Origin: Alkaliphilus metalliredigens QYMF
GTDB lineage: Bacteria; Bacillota; Clostridia; Peptostreptococcales; Natronincolaceae
DNA length: 64,000 bases
NCBI RefSeq assembly: GCF_000016985.1
Contig: NC_009633.1
Coordinates: 186,001 to 250,000, forward strand
Direction of reading: 5' to 3'
Shown: piece after piece, positions 17,601-25,382 of the stretch
How positions within the stretch are numbered: position 1 is the first letter of the stretch
Layout: each line of letters begins with the position of its first letter
Made by a program: the position numbers and the translations under genes
The notes under the pieces: model-generated
Databases searched by the model: none
The model's input: the letters and a program-made list of their open reading frames with translations, nothing else
Told to the model about the DNA's origin: nothing

Positions 17601-18251
17601 AAGGCCAGGGAAAAGGAAGAACAGCTAGAGAGAGAACAGCAGCAGCTAGATCAAGAAGGAAAAGAGGAAGTCATTAACGGAACATTGGTAAAGACATTAG
17701 GAAGAGATCAAATTCCAGTAGGACAGGGTGCCTATGTGGTTGATTTCTCCCCAGCCCAATATAGCAGTCACGATCGATTTGTGGTGGCTATTCCGGTGGA
17801 AGTGTTAAATACCATTACTCGTCAAGTGACCATCACAGATGGCAGGGGAAGCTTTACATTTTCACCCAGTGCATTCTATACAAGGGAAGTCATTCAAATC
17901 CCAAGGGATGAACAAAAAGATGCCACGGTGAGAATCATCTTTGAAAAGGTCAATGGACAGGCAGAGCAGAGTCTAATTGGAGCCATTCCAAGAACCCAAA
18001 GACGAGCCTCCGACATTTATGGTATTGACTTTGAGCTACAGACAGGAAGAAACACCACAGCACTCCATAGAATGCTGACACAGGGGCGATTTAACTTGAA
18101 CTTTGACGCCTATCGATACCCAAATGCCAACGGCAACGGTATTTTTATGGCACAATATGATGCCAGCCAAGGACAATTCACAGGACTTGGGAACAACAAT
18201 CAAGTTGCAGTACAATACCCAGGTCGATACATGCTATTGTCTGACCGTTAG
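11652..18251 (+). CDS. Giant secreted IPT/TIG-repeat protein with FnIII domain
   Basis: The protein has about 2199 residues from ATG at 11652, downstream of ACGGAGG; in-frame TTG/GTG codons upstream lack good ribosome sites. A long basic N-terminus leads into a signal peptide ending MVFAEE. Nine or so IPT/TIG domains follow, recognised by P-x-x-G-x-x-x-G-G and F-x-x-x-V-x-V-x-x-G patterns, for example NPDVVTTEGGEEIVIRGSNF, PNEGSVEGGYTIRITGSDF and EPMEGPASGGTRVRIEGDDF, often closing with V-x-N-P-D-G. Calcium-loop-like inserts occur (DTNRDGRYGND; DDENRDGIWN; DLNKNGRWDD). A fibronectin III domain follows (VQLIWSDSDPG to YDFMVRALNEYG), then an Arg/Glu/Gln coiled coil and a C-terminal beta domain. 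No SLH motif is present, so anchoring probably depends on the SLH proteins encoded next. Likely an adhesin or surface fibre. Confidence 0.85.
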   Translation: MKKESQEKRLYKNKYKKKINIRRIIALSMVFTMLFTMLGIETLMVFAEEDPNPIINKISIFRSYSNIENPDTYYIDIEGNHLEDIEILIRRPDGEIEELDDYIYRSRVYVQVKVDPDNIADAIRVSGIGWVEIGEDDMPAIGSFDPSSRRVKAGQTLSIGGESFANIGEANQITARYSRGNTITPITDEAGNIDINNNEINISNISGSGFQTIRFKKDLEGQVLGGQEFDVEITHLYANIFQIYDDLSVSDDITIFPNQGVAGSRFTLEGESLLNTNNMSVFFLRDLEAEHFTGENKARNINFIEGDDGAKDRFIAEVPEDISVGEYYIVLTNHVADGEDAQEVVSREKVIEDKFLVIQDTNLGRITSVDPNKGPDSGVNNVTIEGRYIGSISPNIFSPAEGVEATKTFGARSLQLTYGDGTTAIGEYNQIGGDDLEVVKLERTLRAVIGNEITFRPETSTNPHGQDRIRVNIPTYDLVEEDTPVDITFMIETEITYRESGVENTLTLTEEIIREDGFTFQPSSYVPEIDVIIPERIEVEEGDGFYHLKEEEMLVAIYGENFMVTRFEHDGQTFTRYPAILLGNEIILNRNEEDYDDENVPPASDEDRIKNASNTDLDMRIYNDDNQLVDGTEGNELGSKMVIRIPRDHEADLYRISPGRVGILQDVRMYNPIKDSSEYGNSITGAGKVRFVEVEQGLRPRINNVNPDVVTTEGGEEIVIRGSNFRENVRVFLDGEEITNFDRSGAGDTITFMAPPGNPGETQLQVLNPEGGIATAPFRYVETYTDPVLLDFSPKEGSTDTLVVVKGENLLKPDPTGTSTRDEEMKLIGTRVRLQGEDINNYNLDANRNINFIGYEALVDNKLLQRENDRGNRVTLSDYYHSVVLKDENTGNFYTITYDNQRNIILSDGLSNAYIIESVHTEVNSRFITEDGQELLLRSEGGQDFIDINGKTLGVYTPYRVDVNTGEITGNKVRVNHQGELMFRVPILPGDGYYDVEIVNPDTNRDGRYGNDGFRYYSQPNTNPRIEEIIPNEGSVEGGYTIRITGSDFLETATMKAGVHINGVEVPGGDIDISPAGDEITLRVPSYEGNLREDFGVNRLSVPVVVVNPDGASDGIEDGFTYVVPTSNPEISSIRPGNGNASGGELVEIRGNDFRFYEPFDDENRDGIWNVEEEFNDLNKNGRWDDFRHFTMNDVENYLLYLHYKEDIEGDIDSITPSYQWLGKDKTSILETVDEALKDLSQEALDEIIEKGFDETIRPVMPRVTFGGRQAKIMGFGRGFIEVETPQHPEGNAPVLVVNNDAGMSPAHNFVYTSSDPTIEEIIPPRGSRLGGDRIDILGRDFDRSTRRIYTGNTIENNSLVSEYTEDNNPLVRFTAIGNRELPFEHDNSGRLTGTNRATVVLAGELTLRYDGSNRTVEVEIKDGDDFYKTTIEGYQGGLKYIPTSILKDEEDNPYIEENPDEALSLRGDELISIEVDDNRFLVERGYARDTEYVNNRQIRVNTPAYFTVGNVPVFIINPDGGKSEGSFEYLFPDSRPRIIEILRDGQEPQVREEEGETIKILRVIYSGGNMIHIYGEDFRENTEVRIASIANIPSEDIEQDRVENPFNTGPEILDRLTFEMPNVGEETVGERHRVVVSNRDGGSAYSDGLVPPIYIEFFRGESNPSVENIEPMEGPASGGTRVRIEGDDFREAMEGFEDGALNVHFGEVSIDEDDINYIDYRTLEVVAPSSERAGTVDIRVENPDGTLAIYRNAFTFISKPKIERTDPRGIFANDVEREVTIEGRMFQGGAMVVIGGSLVRSDDVTADMEVQGEGIYDVDESGNNIEYSVVGGRQLPNVIVEDQYKMTLRFLEDTELDNHDLIIINPDGGISDPYNDFDYEIPIPTKPLVLEAIPGFEGTVQLIWSDSDPGVLNAADHYEIYGRRSGDSQYSLLSDTEAAQYLVRGLENGVRYDFMVRALNEYGSAIEFAEITVRTLSAREDDKAREKEEQLEREQQQLDQEGKEEVINGTLVKTLGRDQIPVGQGAYVVDFSPAQYSSHDRFVVAIPVEVLNTITRQVTITDGRGSFTFSPSAFYTREVIQIPRDEQKDATVRIIFEKVNGQAEQSLIGAIPRTQRRASDIYGIDFELQTGRNTTALHRMLTQGRFNLNFDAYRYPNANGNGIFMAQYDASQGQFTGLGNNNQVAVQYPGRYMLLSDR
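12138..12161. repeat. 24-bp perfect palindrome inside the IPT/TIG gene
   Basis: AGCTTCGCCAAT is followed directly by ATTGGCGAAGCT. The DNA encodes part of a normal IPT motif (GESFANIGEAN). Confidence 0.5.
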
Positions 18252-18256
18252 CATAA

Positions 18257-18283
18257 AGGGCCCCCTCGGGGGCTCTCCTTATT
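18257..18283 (+). terminator. GC-rich terminator after the IPT/TIG gene
   Basis: AGGGCCCCC and GGGGGCTCT form a strong stem with a tiny loop six bases after the stop codon. The following T-tract is short (CCTTATT), so some read-through into the SLH genes is possible. Confidence 0.65.
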
Positions 18284-18332
18284 AAAGTCCACAAGTGATT
18301 ACATATAAAAGTATAGAAATGGAGAGAGCGCT

Positions 18333-21137
18333 ATGGGAAAAATGCTTCAAAGAAGGTTGGCGGGGTGCATGGGCATATTGGTTTTATTCTCCTTACTTTT
18401 GGTACCGACCTACGCAATCGAAGGGTTATCGAGCCATCCTGTTTATGAAGGGGTTTCTGACCCAATAGAAAGATATAATGAAACTCAATTTAATGATATT
18501 GACAATCACTGGGCTAGAGAAGCGATCCAAGAAGCAGCAGCCTTCGCTCTAATGAGTGGGGTGGATAATCAAAGATTTCAACCCGATGGAATTCTTTCCT
18601 ATGCCGATGCCCTAACGGTCATTGTCAAGGCCATAGGACAGGAAGGGGAAGCCCAGCAGCTTGGAGAAAACCAAGCTCCAGCCGATGTGAGGAACCTATC
18701 ACTACTGAGTACTGCAGATCATTGGATCCAAGGAACGATTCAAGTGGCCATAGAAAATGGGATTGTCACCCCTGAAGAGGCCGGTGAAATTTCAAACTTA
18801 ACACCGAATCAATTGGAGACCATAGGAGAGCAGATAGAGGATCAATTGGACAATTACAATGAAGGAAACTACACAGCCCAAGAGTTGGCTGCTATTGAAC
18901 AGCAGATCCGACAGAAGCTTGAGATCAACAGCACATGGAATCAGCCTACTACCCGACAACAAGTAGGACAATGGATAGCCAGAGCGTTGAAGTTAGACCC
19001 TGTCTATGGAGACAAGATGACCAAGGTGCGTCAATTCAAGGATTGGGAAAATATCGATACAGAAAAAGTCCCCTTCATTGAAGCCATGCTACAGGGGAAC
19101 TATATGTCTGGCACTTCAGGAACGACTTTTGTGCCTCGAGGACAATTAACCCGAGGACAAATGGCACAAATTATTACGAAGGCCCATGATGACATGATGG
19201 ACGCCCGCGGCATCACAAAATATACAGGAGACATCACAGCTGTAGAAACAGTGCAGCAGGATCAACAGGATGTCACACTTTTCACCATTAGAAAACAAGA
19301 CCAAAGTCATCATGTATTAAGTGCTGTTGCCGGAAGTCATGATTTTATTGTGAAAAAGGATGGTACCATGGGACTATCTAACCGGTTAAGACGAGGAGAT
19401 GTCCTCCGATACTATATTAATGAAGAAAACAAGGTACTCTATGGTGTTGTCGAGCCCCTTCAATCTAGAGAAATAGAAGGATTTGTGGAACTCGTCAATA
19501 GTGAAAGTAGACAGCTTATGGTCACAGACTTTGCTGATCAGCGACATGTGTTACAGGTGGCCCCTAATGCGGATATCACCGTCAACCAAAGAGCTTCCTC
19601 CCTCAATAATATTCTCTATGGACAAGAGGTGGTTGTCACCGTAAAGGGGAATAATGTCACCAAAATAGAGGCATTTTTAGAGGAAGATCCGGATCGACAT
19701 GGATACATTCCACCGGAAAGTCGTATCAAGGTGGGGGACATTCTCTTTATAGATGAAAACGAAGTGGAAATACGGGTGGACAATCAACGGGAGAAATATC
19801 GGATTGTCAATGGAACCCAGGTACTGAGAAACGACCAAAGAGCAAACCTTTTTGAGGTTAAAGTAGGGGACCGAGTCATCCTAACCTTTGATGACATCTA
19901 TAGCCCAGATATCTCAAGTATCCGGGTGGAGGATCACGAACGACATATCGATGGGATTTATCGAGGTCGATTGGAGCAGGTGAACCCCAGGGGCAATGAA
20001 ATTGTCCTAGGAAGCCTAGTCCGCTATGAAAACGGAAGATGGCAATCGGTACGAGATACACAAATGAAGCTCAGGGTAGACAATGGCAACCTATACCAAG
20101 GACCAAGTCAAACAGACCTTACTGGGCTCAGTCGCTTTAGAGGAAGTGAGGTTTATGTGGCGGTGGAAAATAGCTACGGTACCCCGGGGGTGGCCAAGCT
20201 ACTGACAAAGGATGGATCCACCCTCTATTATGACAGTCAAATTAGTGACGTTGAATTTGCCACAAATCGAATGGTGGTGGACGGCCACAGCATGGGCTTC
20301 CATCCCGGGACCATTGTGGTACAAAACAACCGATTGGTGGATGTGCTAAACCTAGACAGGGGACAAACAATCCACTTGGCAGGAGACCTCAATAGAGGCG
20401 GTCGAGACGCAGCATTTGTTTCCATTGAAGGTAGCAGCATCATCGATGATCGTATCGATAGCAGTCGTATTGTAGTGTACAGAGGAAACATTGAAGATAT
20501 TGGCCACTATGGTGTCACCATTGGACGCCTAGGGTACCAGCTCAACTATCTACAGCTTGAAAACCACCGTTGGCAAGAGGTAGGCAGAAGAGAAAAATTC
20601 ACCTTGACGGAGGATAGCTTTATATTTGACAGTGAACTGGAGCTGGAGATTGACAGCAGTCACTTTATTGATTCTCGATTCATTGATCCACAGGACATTG
20701 AGGATGATGAACTCAGGAGACGGGTAGAGGATGATTTTTACTTTGATAAGAGTGCTTACTTTGTTGTTCGGGAAAGAACATATGGAGACACAGTGGACCG
20801 AGAGGTGTTGGCCCTCAACATCACCCCACATGTGATTTATGACAGAGGATCAGTTCAAACAGAGCACAGCGCAACCGCCAGCATTGAAGGGGTAGACCTA
20901 GACCAGGGACAAATCACCCTAGGCAACGTACGTAACTGGAATGGGTTAAATAATCGCTGGGAAAGAAGCCAAGGACAGCAGGAAATTGACATTCATAAGA
21001 CCGTCATTTTATTAAATGACAGGCCCATCAGCCAGGAAGAAGTATACTTACTTCGTTCAGGGGCCCAGGCTTATTTAATTAAAAATAAGAATGTATCGAC
21101 TCAAGATGACGCTTATATACTCATCGTGGAGCAATAG
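18333..21137 (+). CDS. SLH-domain surface protein with repeated beta modules
   Basis: The protein has 934 residues. A signal peptide covers residues about 1-29. Three SLH motifs follow at about 48-100 (FNDIDNHWAREAIQEAAAFA), 120-215 (split by a Gln/Glu-rich helical insert) and 230-285 (FKDWENIDTEKVPFIEAMLQ, then RGQLTRGQMAQIITKAHD). The remaining 640 residues are beta-rich repeats of the form xxGxVxxV...LxV..xAxIxV......L..I..GxxVxVxVxxNxVxxIxA, similar to those of the SLH protein at 37.9 kb. No catalytic motif is visible. Probable S-layer-associated structural or binding protein. The next SLH gene follows after 16 bases, so they form an operon. Confidence 0.83.
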   Translation: MGKMLQRRLAGCMGILVLFSLLLVPTYAIEGLSSHPVYEGVSDPIERYNETQFNDIDNHWAREAIQEAAAFALMSGVDNQRFQPDGILSYADALTVIVKAIGQEGEAQQLGENQAPADVRNLSLLSTADHWIQGTIQVAIENGIVTPEEAGEISNLTPNQLETIGEQIEDQLDNYNEGNYTAQELAAIEQQIRQKLEINSTWNQPTTRQQVGQWIARALKLDPVYGDKMTKVRQFKDWENIDTEKVPFIEAMLQGNYMSGTSGTTFVPRGQLTRGQMAQIITKAHDDMMDARGITKYTGDITAVETVQQDQQDVTLFTIRKQDQSHHVLSAVAGSHDFIVKKDGTMGLSNRLRRGDVLRYYINEENKVLYGVVEPLQSREIEGFVELVNSESRQLMVTDFADQRHVLQVAPNADITVNQRASSLNNILYGQEVVVTVKGNNVTKIEAFLEEDPDRHGYIPPESRIKVGDILFIDENEVEIRVDNQREKYRIVNGTQVLRNDQRANLFEVKVGDRVILTFDDIYSPDISSIRVEDHERHIDGIYRGRLEQVNPRGNEIVLGSLVRYENGRWQSVRDTQMKLRVDNGNLYQGPSQTDLTGLSRFRGSEVYVAVENSYGTPGVAKLLTKDGSTLYYDSQISDVEFATNRMVVDGHSMGFHPGTIVVQNNRLVDVLNLDRGQTIHLAGDLNRGGRDAAFVSIEGSSIIDDRIDSSRIVVYRGNIEDIGHYGVTIGRLGYQLNYLQLENHRWQEVGRREKFTLTEDSFIFDSELELEIDSSHFIDSRFIDPQDIEDDELRRRVEDDFYFDKSAYFVVRERTYGDTVDREVLALNITPHVIYDRGSVQTEHSATASIEGVDLDQGQITLGNVRNWNGLNNRWERSQGQQEIDIHKTVILLNDRPISQEEVYLLRSGAQAYLIKNKNVSTQDDAYILIVEQ

Positions 21138-21153
21138 AAGGAGAGGAAACCAC

Positions 21154-22629
21154 ATGAAAAAAACAGTAATGATATGCTTTGTACTTCTCCTATTTATGGC
21201 CGCTAGTGTCCAGGGATTCGCTTTACAAATCCCTGGATATGAAGGGGGGATCCAAAATGAGATGGCCTATCGGGAGGTTATCTTTATTACTGGAGAGCCA
21301 ATTGTTGTAGAGGGAACCCTAAACATCACCGACAGAGGGGATCGGGTCAGCTACATTTACCGAGACCTAAGCAATGCAGCCCGGGGTGTCACCATGACCC
21401 GTAATGTCACTATTGATAAAGAGATCATTGAAAATGGCAGTGGACAAAGACAAGAGATCTACAGCGTCAGTCGCTATCGAGAAAGCATTCGGGTAGATGG
21501 CGTACGCTATGAGCTCACAGAACAAAACCACCCATGGAGTAAGTCCAACATTTATCACCAAAAGCCAGGAGTCACCTACTTTGCTGGGAACTGGGATGGC
21601 AAAAAAGTATATACCATCAATCGAAATGAAGGATCCGTGACAGTTCAAACCACGGGCAACGTAGTTGGATATGACCACAATTGGGGAACAACAGAAACCC
21701 AAACCATCAGCCACTACATTGACTACGATAGGCAAGTTGATGAAGAGGATTCCATCCGATGGCAGGGAACCGTAGAGGTGGATGTGGCCAACAATCGGAC
21801 AAAAAGCTATCATTATGAACCCAACACCCCTTCACAAATTAGCTTTCGTGGAGGCTATCTCTTAACCCAAAGAGATGAGAGCGTTTTAAAATATAGCTAC
21901 GACCTACCTAGGGTAGATGAAGAGGGCTTTACTCTTCGGGGAAGAAATATAGGGACCGAAAGTACCAGCCTAAATACAAATCCGATGAATCAACGATTGA
22001 CCATACCGGCCATGAGAGACATTAGTGGTCACTGGGCTGAACGACATGTATTACTACTGGCCAGTCTAGAGGCAGTGTATCCCAATAGTACGGATTTTGG
22101 TCCTAATTTACCCATGAGTCGAGGAGACTTTGCCCGGGCAGTGGCCATCCTCATGGATATAAAACAAGAGGAACCGGAAAATATTCGAAGGATCAGGGGG
22201 CAAGAACCTGTAGAGGCACCCCAAACATTTAACGATGTTTCCCAAGCTCATCCCAATCAAAGCTTCATTGAAGCGGTTTACGAACGGGGGATTATGGCAG
22301 GGGTTGGTGACAACAGCTTCAAACCCAATGAGTCCCTAACTCGGGCCCAAGCAGCAGTGGTCCTCATTAAAGCATTGGGATTTGAAAACCTAGCACCCAT
22401 CCAGCAGTATAGTACAGGATTTAGGGATGATCAGCATATCCCCCTTTGGGCAAGAAATGCAGTATATTTAGCAAGAGAGCTAGGTCTAGTTAGTGGTAGC
22501 ACAGATGGATACTACTATCCAAACAACACCCTAACAAAGGCAGAAGCCGCAGCCATGCTAACAAACTTCATTGACTACCTACGGGAAGACATACGCTATG
22601 ATTATCGGGAAAGAATTTTAAATTATTAA
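21154..22629 (+). CDS. Surface protein with C-terminal SLH triplet
   Basis: The protein has about 491 residues. The start at 21154 follows GAAGGAGAGGAA; an upstream ATG at 21091 overlaps the previous gene and is rejected. A signal peptide covers residues about 1-22 (ending VQGFA). The N-terminal 280 residues are a beta-rich domain of unknown function (IPGYEGGIQNEMAYREVIFI, GEPIVVEGTLNI). Three SLH motifs occupy the C-terminal 180 residues: DISGHWAERHVLLLASLEAV, FNDVSQAHPNQSFIEAVYER and FRDDQHIPLWARNAVYLARE. The N-terminal domain is the probable functional part, held to the wall by the SLH triplet. Confidence 0.85.
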   Translation: MKKTVMICFVLLLFMAASVQGFALQIPGYEGGIQNEMAYREVIFITGEPIVVEGTLNITDRGDRVSYIYRDLSNAARGVTMTRNVTIDKEIIENGSGQRQEIYSVSRYRESIRVDGVRYELTEQNHPWSKSNIYHQKPGVTYFAGNWDGKKVYTINRNEGSVTVQTTGNVVGYDHNWGTTETQTISHYIDYDRQVDEEDSIRWQGTVEVDVANNRTKSYHYEPNTPSQISFRGGYLLTQRDESVLKYSYDLPRVDEEGFTLRGRNIGTESTSLNTNPMNQRLTIPAMRDISGHWAERHVLLLASLEAVYPNSTDFGPNLPMSRGDFARAVAILMDIKQEEPENIRRIRGQEPVEAPQTFNDVSQAHPNQSFIEAVYERGIMAGVGDNSFKPNESLTRAQAAVVLIKALGFENLAPIQQYSTGFRDDQHIPLWARNAVYLARELGLVSGSTDGYYYPNNTLTKAEAAAMLTNFIDYLREDIRYDYRERILNY

Positions 22630-22638
22630 CTATTTTTA

Positions 22639-22766
22639 TTGAAAAGCATAAAAGTTAATGATATACTATACAAATTATTAAAAAAAGAATTTGAGCTAGC
22701 CCGAAAGGGTGGCTTCTTAACACAAGATGGTAGGTCGCCCTTCTAGGGCTTCCTACCCTCTTTTTT
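22639..22766 (+). promoter_or_regulatory. pyrG promoter and leader with terminator hairpin
   Basis: TTGAAA (22639-22644), a 17-bp spacer and TATACT (22662-22667) form a good promoter. The leader folds first into AGCTAGCCC-GAAA-GGGTGGCT (22694-22714, one bulge). It then forms an intrinsic terminator: GGTAGG and GCCC (22729-22740) with GGGC and CCTACC (22746-22757), followed by CTCTTTTTT. The terminator stands between the promoter and pyrG, so control by attenuation is likely. AGCCC of the first hairpin could also pair with GGGCT of the terminator. The start does not show the GGGC initial sequence used for CTP-sensed reiterative transcription of Bacillus pyrG. Confidence 0.6.
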
Positions 22767-22902
22767 GGATTTATTAAATCCCGATTTGCTATACACAACT
22801 GAATGGATTAAACAAAATTTCTACAATTCAGCCTGTATATGGAAAATGATAGAAGTTAACACTGCAAGCATGAGAAAAAGCGCGGAGAGAGGAAGTGTTC
22901 AT

Positions 22903-24507
22903 ATGGCAACAAAGTACATTTTTGTAACAGGGGGTGTGGTCTCCTCCCTTGGAAAAGGCATTACAGCGGCGTCCCTAGGACAGTTATTAAAGAGCCGGGG
23001 GCTAAAGGTAACCATTCAAAAATTTGATCCCTACATTAATATAGACCCAGGAACCATGAGTCCCTATCAACATGGAGAGGTTTTTGTCACCGACGACGGG
23101 GCAGAGACGGATCTAGATCTGGGTCATTATGAAAGGTTTATTGACATTAACCTCAGTAAAAACAGCAGCGTCACCTCAGGAAAGGTATACTGGTCTGTCA
23201 TTACCAAGGAGCGTAAAGGAGAGTATTTAGGGGGGACAGTCCAGGTGATTCCCCACATTACCAATGAAATCAAAGAACGGATTTATCGGGTTAGTAAAGA
23301 AGGAAACTTTGATGTGGTCATTACAGAGGTGGGAGGCACAGTGGGAGATATCGAGAGCCTACCCTTCCTAGAAGCCATCCGCCAGGTGAAATATGATGTG
23401 GGACAGGAAAATGTCATGTACATCCATGTGACACTAGTACCCTATTTAGGGCGGGCCGGCGAGTTAAAAACAAAGCCAACACAGCATAGTGTAAAGGAGC
23501 TCAGAAGTATTGGGATCCAACCAGACGTGGTGGTGTGCCGAACCGAGAAGGCCCTATCCAATGAAATGAAGGATAAGATCGGTTTGTTTTGTAACCTAGA
23601 CCCAGGAAATGTCGTACAAAACATCGATGCAGATAGTTTATATGAAGTGCCCCTACTATTAAAAGAAGAAGGTTTAGACACCATGACCCTTCGACGCTTA
23701 GGATTAGAAGCAGGAGAACCCCAGCTAGAGGAATGGCAGGAAATCGTCAGACGAGATAAGAACCCCCAAAACAGCATTACAATTGCATTAGTAGGTAAAT
23801 ATGTGGAACTGAGAGATGCCTACCTATCTGTTTCAGAAGCATTAACCCACGCAGGGATACATAATGAAGCCAAGGTAAATATTGAATGGATCCACTCTGG
23901 GGAGCTGGCAAAGGATAATGTAGGAGAAAAACTCGGACAGGCCCATGGTATTTTAGTTCCAGGAGGCTTTGGCGATCGAGGCGTAGAGGGTAAAATCCTA
24001 GCATTACAATATGCTAGAGAAAATGAAGTACCCCTATTGGGAATCTGTCTAGGAATGCAGCTGGCAGTGGTAGAGTTTGCCCGAAACATTCTAGGACTGG
24101 CAGGAGCCCATAGTTCTGAGTTGGATCCTGAAACTCCATACCCTGTGATTGACTTAATGCCAGAGCAAAAAGATGTAGAGGACATGGGTGGCACCATGAG
24201 ACTAGGACTGTACCCATGCAAGATCTACCCAAAAACAAAGGCAAAGGAAGCTTATGGTGAGGACTTAATTTACGAGCGCCATCGTCATCGTTATGAATAT
24301 AATAATGAGTATCGCGATCAACTCATCCAAGCAGGACTTGTCATCAGTGGCATTTCCCCCGATGAAAGATTAATCGAAATCGTAGAACTAAAGGATCATC
24401 CATGGTTTGTGGCTGCACAGTTCCACCCGGAGTTCAAATCCAGACCAACAAGACCGCACCCACTCTTTAGGGAGTTTGTTAGGGCTTCGGTGGAGAATAA
24501 GAAGTAG
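22903..24507 (+). CDS. pyrG: CTP synthase
   Basis: The protein has 534 residues, the usual length. The start is placed at 22903 ([11 protein letters not shown]) after AGAGAGGAAG. The N-terminal synthetase domain shows [17 protein letters not shown] (ATP-binding loop) and [20 protein letters not shown]. The C-terminal class I glutaminase shows the nucleophile motif GICLGMQ and the closing HPEF. The enzyme aminates UTP to CTP with glutamine in the cytoplasm and is the last step of pyrimidine nucleotide synthesis. It stands alone, flanked by surface-protein genes, and is controlled from a leader with a terminator hairpin. Confidence 0.98.
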   Translation: MATKYIFVTGGVVSSLGKGITAASLGQLLKSRGLKVTIQKFDPYINIDPGTMSPYQHGEVFVTDDGAETDLDLGHYERFIDINLSKNSSVTSGKVYWSVITKERKGEYLGGTVQVIPHITNEIKERIYRVSKEGNFDVVITEVGGTVGDIESLPFLEAIRQVKYDVGQENVMYIHVTLVPYLGRAGELKTKPTQHSVKELRSIGIQPDVVVCRTEKALSNEMKDKIGLFCNLDPGNVVQNIDADSLYEVPLLLKEEGLDTMTLRRLGLEAGEPQLEEWQEIVRRDKNPQNSITIALVGKYVELRDAYLSVSEALTHAGIHNEAKVNIEWIHSGELAKDNVGEKLGQAHGILVPGGFGDRGVEGKILALQYARENEVPLLGICLGMQLAVVEFARNILGLAGAHSSELDPETPYPVIDLMPEQKDVEDMGGTMRLGLYPCKIYPKTKAKEAYGEDLIYERHRHRYEYNNEYRDQLIQAGLVISGISPDERLIEIVELKDHPWFVAAQFHPEFKSRPTRPHPLFREFVRASVENKK

Positions 24508-25382
24508 TAGAAACAAAATAAGTTTTATAAATGAGGGAATTGTGTAATTATCTTTAAAGAATAACAAGTTAAGAAGATGCAAAGTGTAACAAGAAAGTCG
24601 TAGATTTAAAATCATCTACTCCCAGCGCAACGAAAGCTTCTGTTGAAAAATCATAGTTGAAGCTTTCCGTTGCTTAAAGGGTCGCGCATTGAGAGATGAC
24701 TTTTTACAATACTTTCAAACAGTAAAAGTCATCGAACACTAAGCAGGGAAGGTTAACTTTACATTAACACAACTCAACTTTAAATATGCAATTCCCTCAA
24801 ACAAATATAATTCTTTTTTTCTTTTTTTACAATTAAAGAAGGTATTTTTTCATAAAGAGCGAATATGTTATAATTGTGGTAGAATAGAGTGACAAGCAAT
24901 AAAGACCTAAGGCGTCACCAATGTGTAATGAATTGTAACCATTTTGTAATGGTAATTTAGGCTCAGGTTATGTATAATGACAATAGAGATTAGAAAAACG
25001 GCAAGCAAAGCCCCTAATCACAAACATCATCGTGAACCCTAGTAAGGTTACACTTATATTACAAGTCTAAAGTCATAGTTGACTGACAATTCCAAAGTTG
25101 ATATAATAATTCATATCACATAGACAAGATGTTATTCTTTGAAAACATATTATCACCTACATATTTGACAACAGGGAAATCTGATAGTATGCTTTCAAAG
25201 GATAATGCAAAAGAAAAAAACATTATCCTTAAGTTCAAAGAATTTTATTGGGAAGCTATCCTTCTTCAGTGACCGAGCATTCACTGGTGGTTCATATGAA
25301 GCAAAATAGTTACCTAATAAAAGCTTTACTTAAAGAGGCACAGCCTCAAAAAAGAATACAAATTACAAGGAGGGTTTTACAA
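24508..25382 (+). promoter_or_regulatory. Long intergenic region before the S-layer gene: structured repeat, promoters and leader
   Basis: No gene is seen in 875 bases. A nested inverted repeat occupies 24612-24699. TATAAT hexamers occur at 24869 and 24973 without clear -35 partners. Two good promoters follow: TTGACT-17 bp-TATAAT (25079-25107) and TTGACA-17 bp-TATGCT (25165-25193). GGATAATG (25200-25207) and CATTATCC (25221-25228) form a hairpin at the expected 5' end of the second transcript, a layout that often stabilises abundant S-layer mRNAs. The untranslated leader is 180-270 bases. Confidence 0.65.
24612..24699. repeat. Nested imperfect inverted repeat / structured element
   Basis: Four matching arm pairs are seen: TCATCT/AGATGA (24612, 24694), GCGC/GCGC (24625, 24684), CAACG/CGTTG (24628, 24668) and AAAGCTTC/GAAGCTTT (24633, 24659). 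The arms flank an 18-base loop. It could be a small non-autonomous repeat, a terminator-like structure after pyrG or a structured RNA; no T-run follows. Confidence 0.5.

Noticed and set aside
18103-18285. A 60-codon frame overlapping the end of the IPT/TIG gene
   Set aside because: It is a frame shadow that runs through the terminator.
22694-22766. T-box riboswitch before pyrG, suggested by AGGGTGG
   Set aside because: The leader from the likely start is only about 90 nt, with no stem I or specifier loop, and pyrG is not an amino-acid gene.
22765-22902. N-terminal extension of CTP synthase
   Set aside because: It is not conserved in the family; the strong ribosome site points to 22903.
25248-25382. 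Upstream start for the S-layer gene
   Set aside because: It would bury the signal peptide 45 residues inside the protein; GTG 25383 has an ideal ribosome site.
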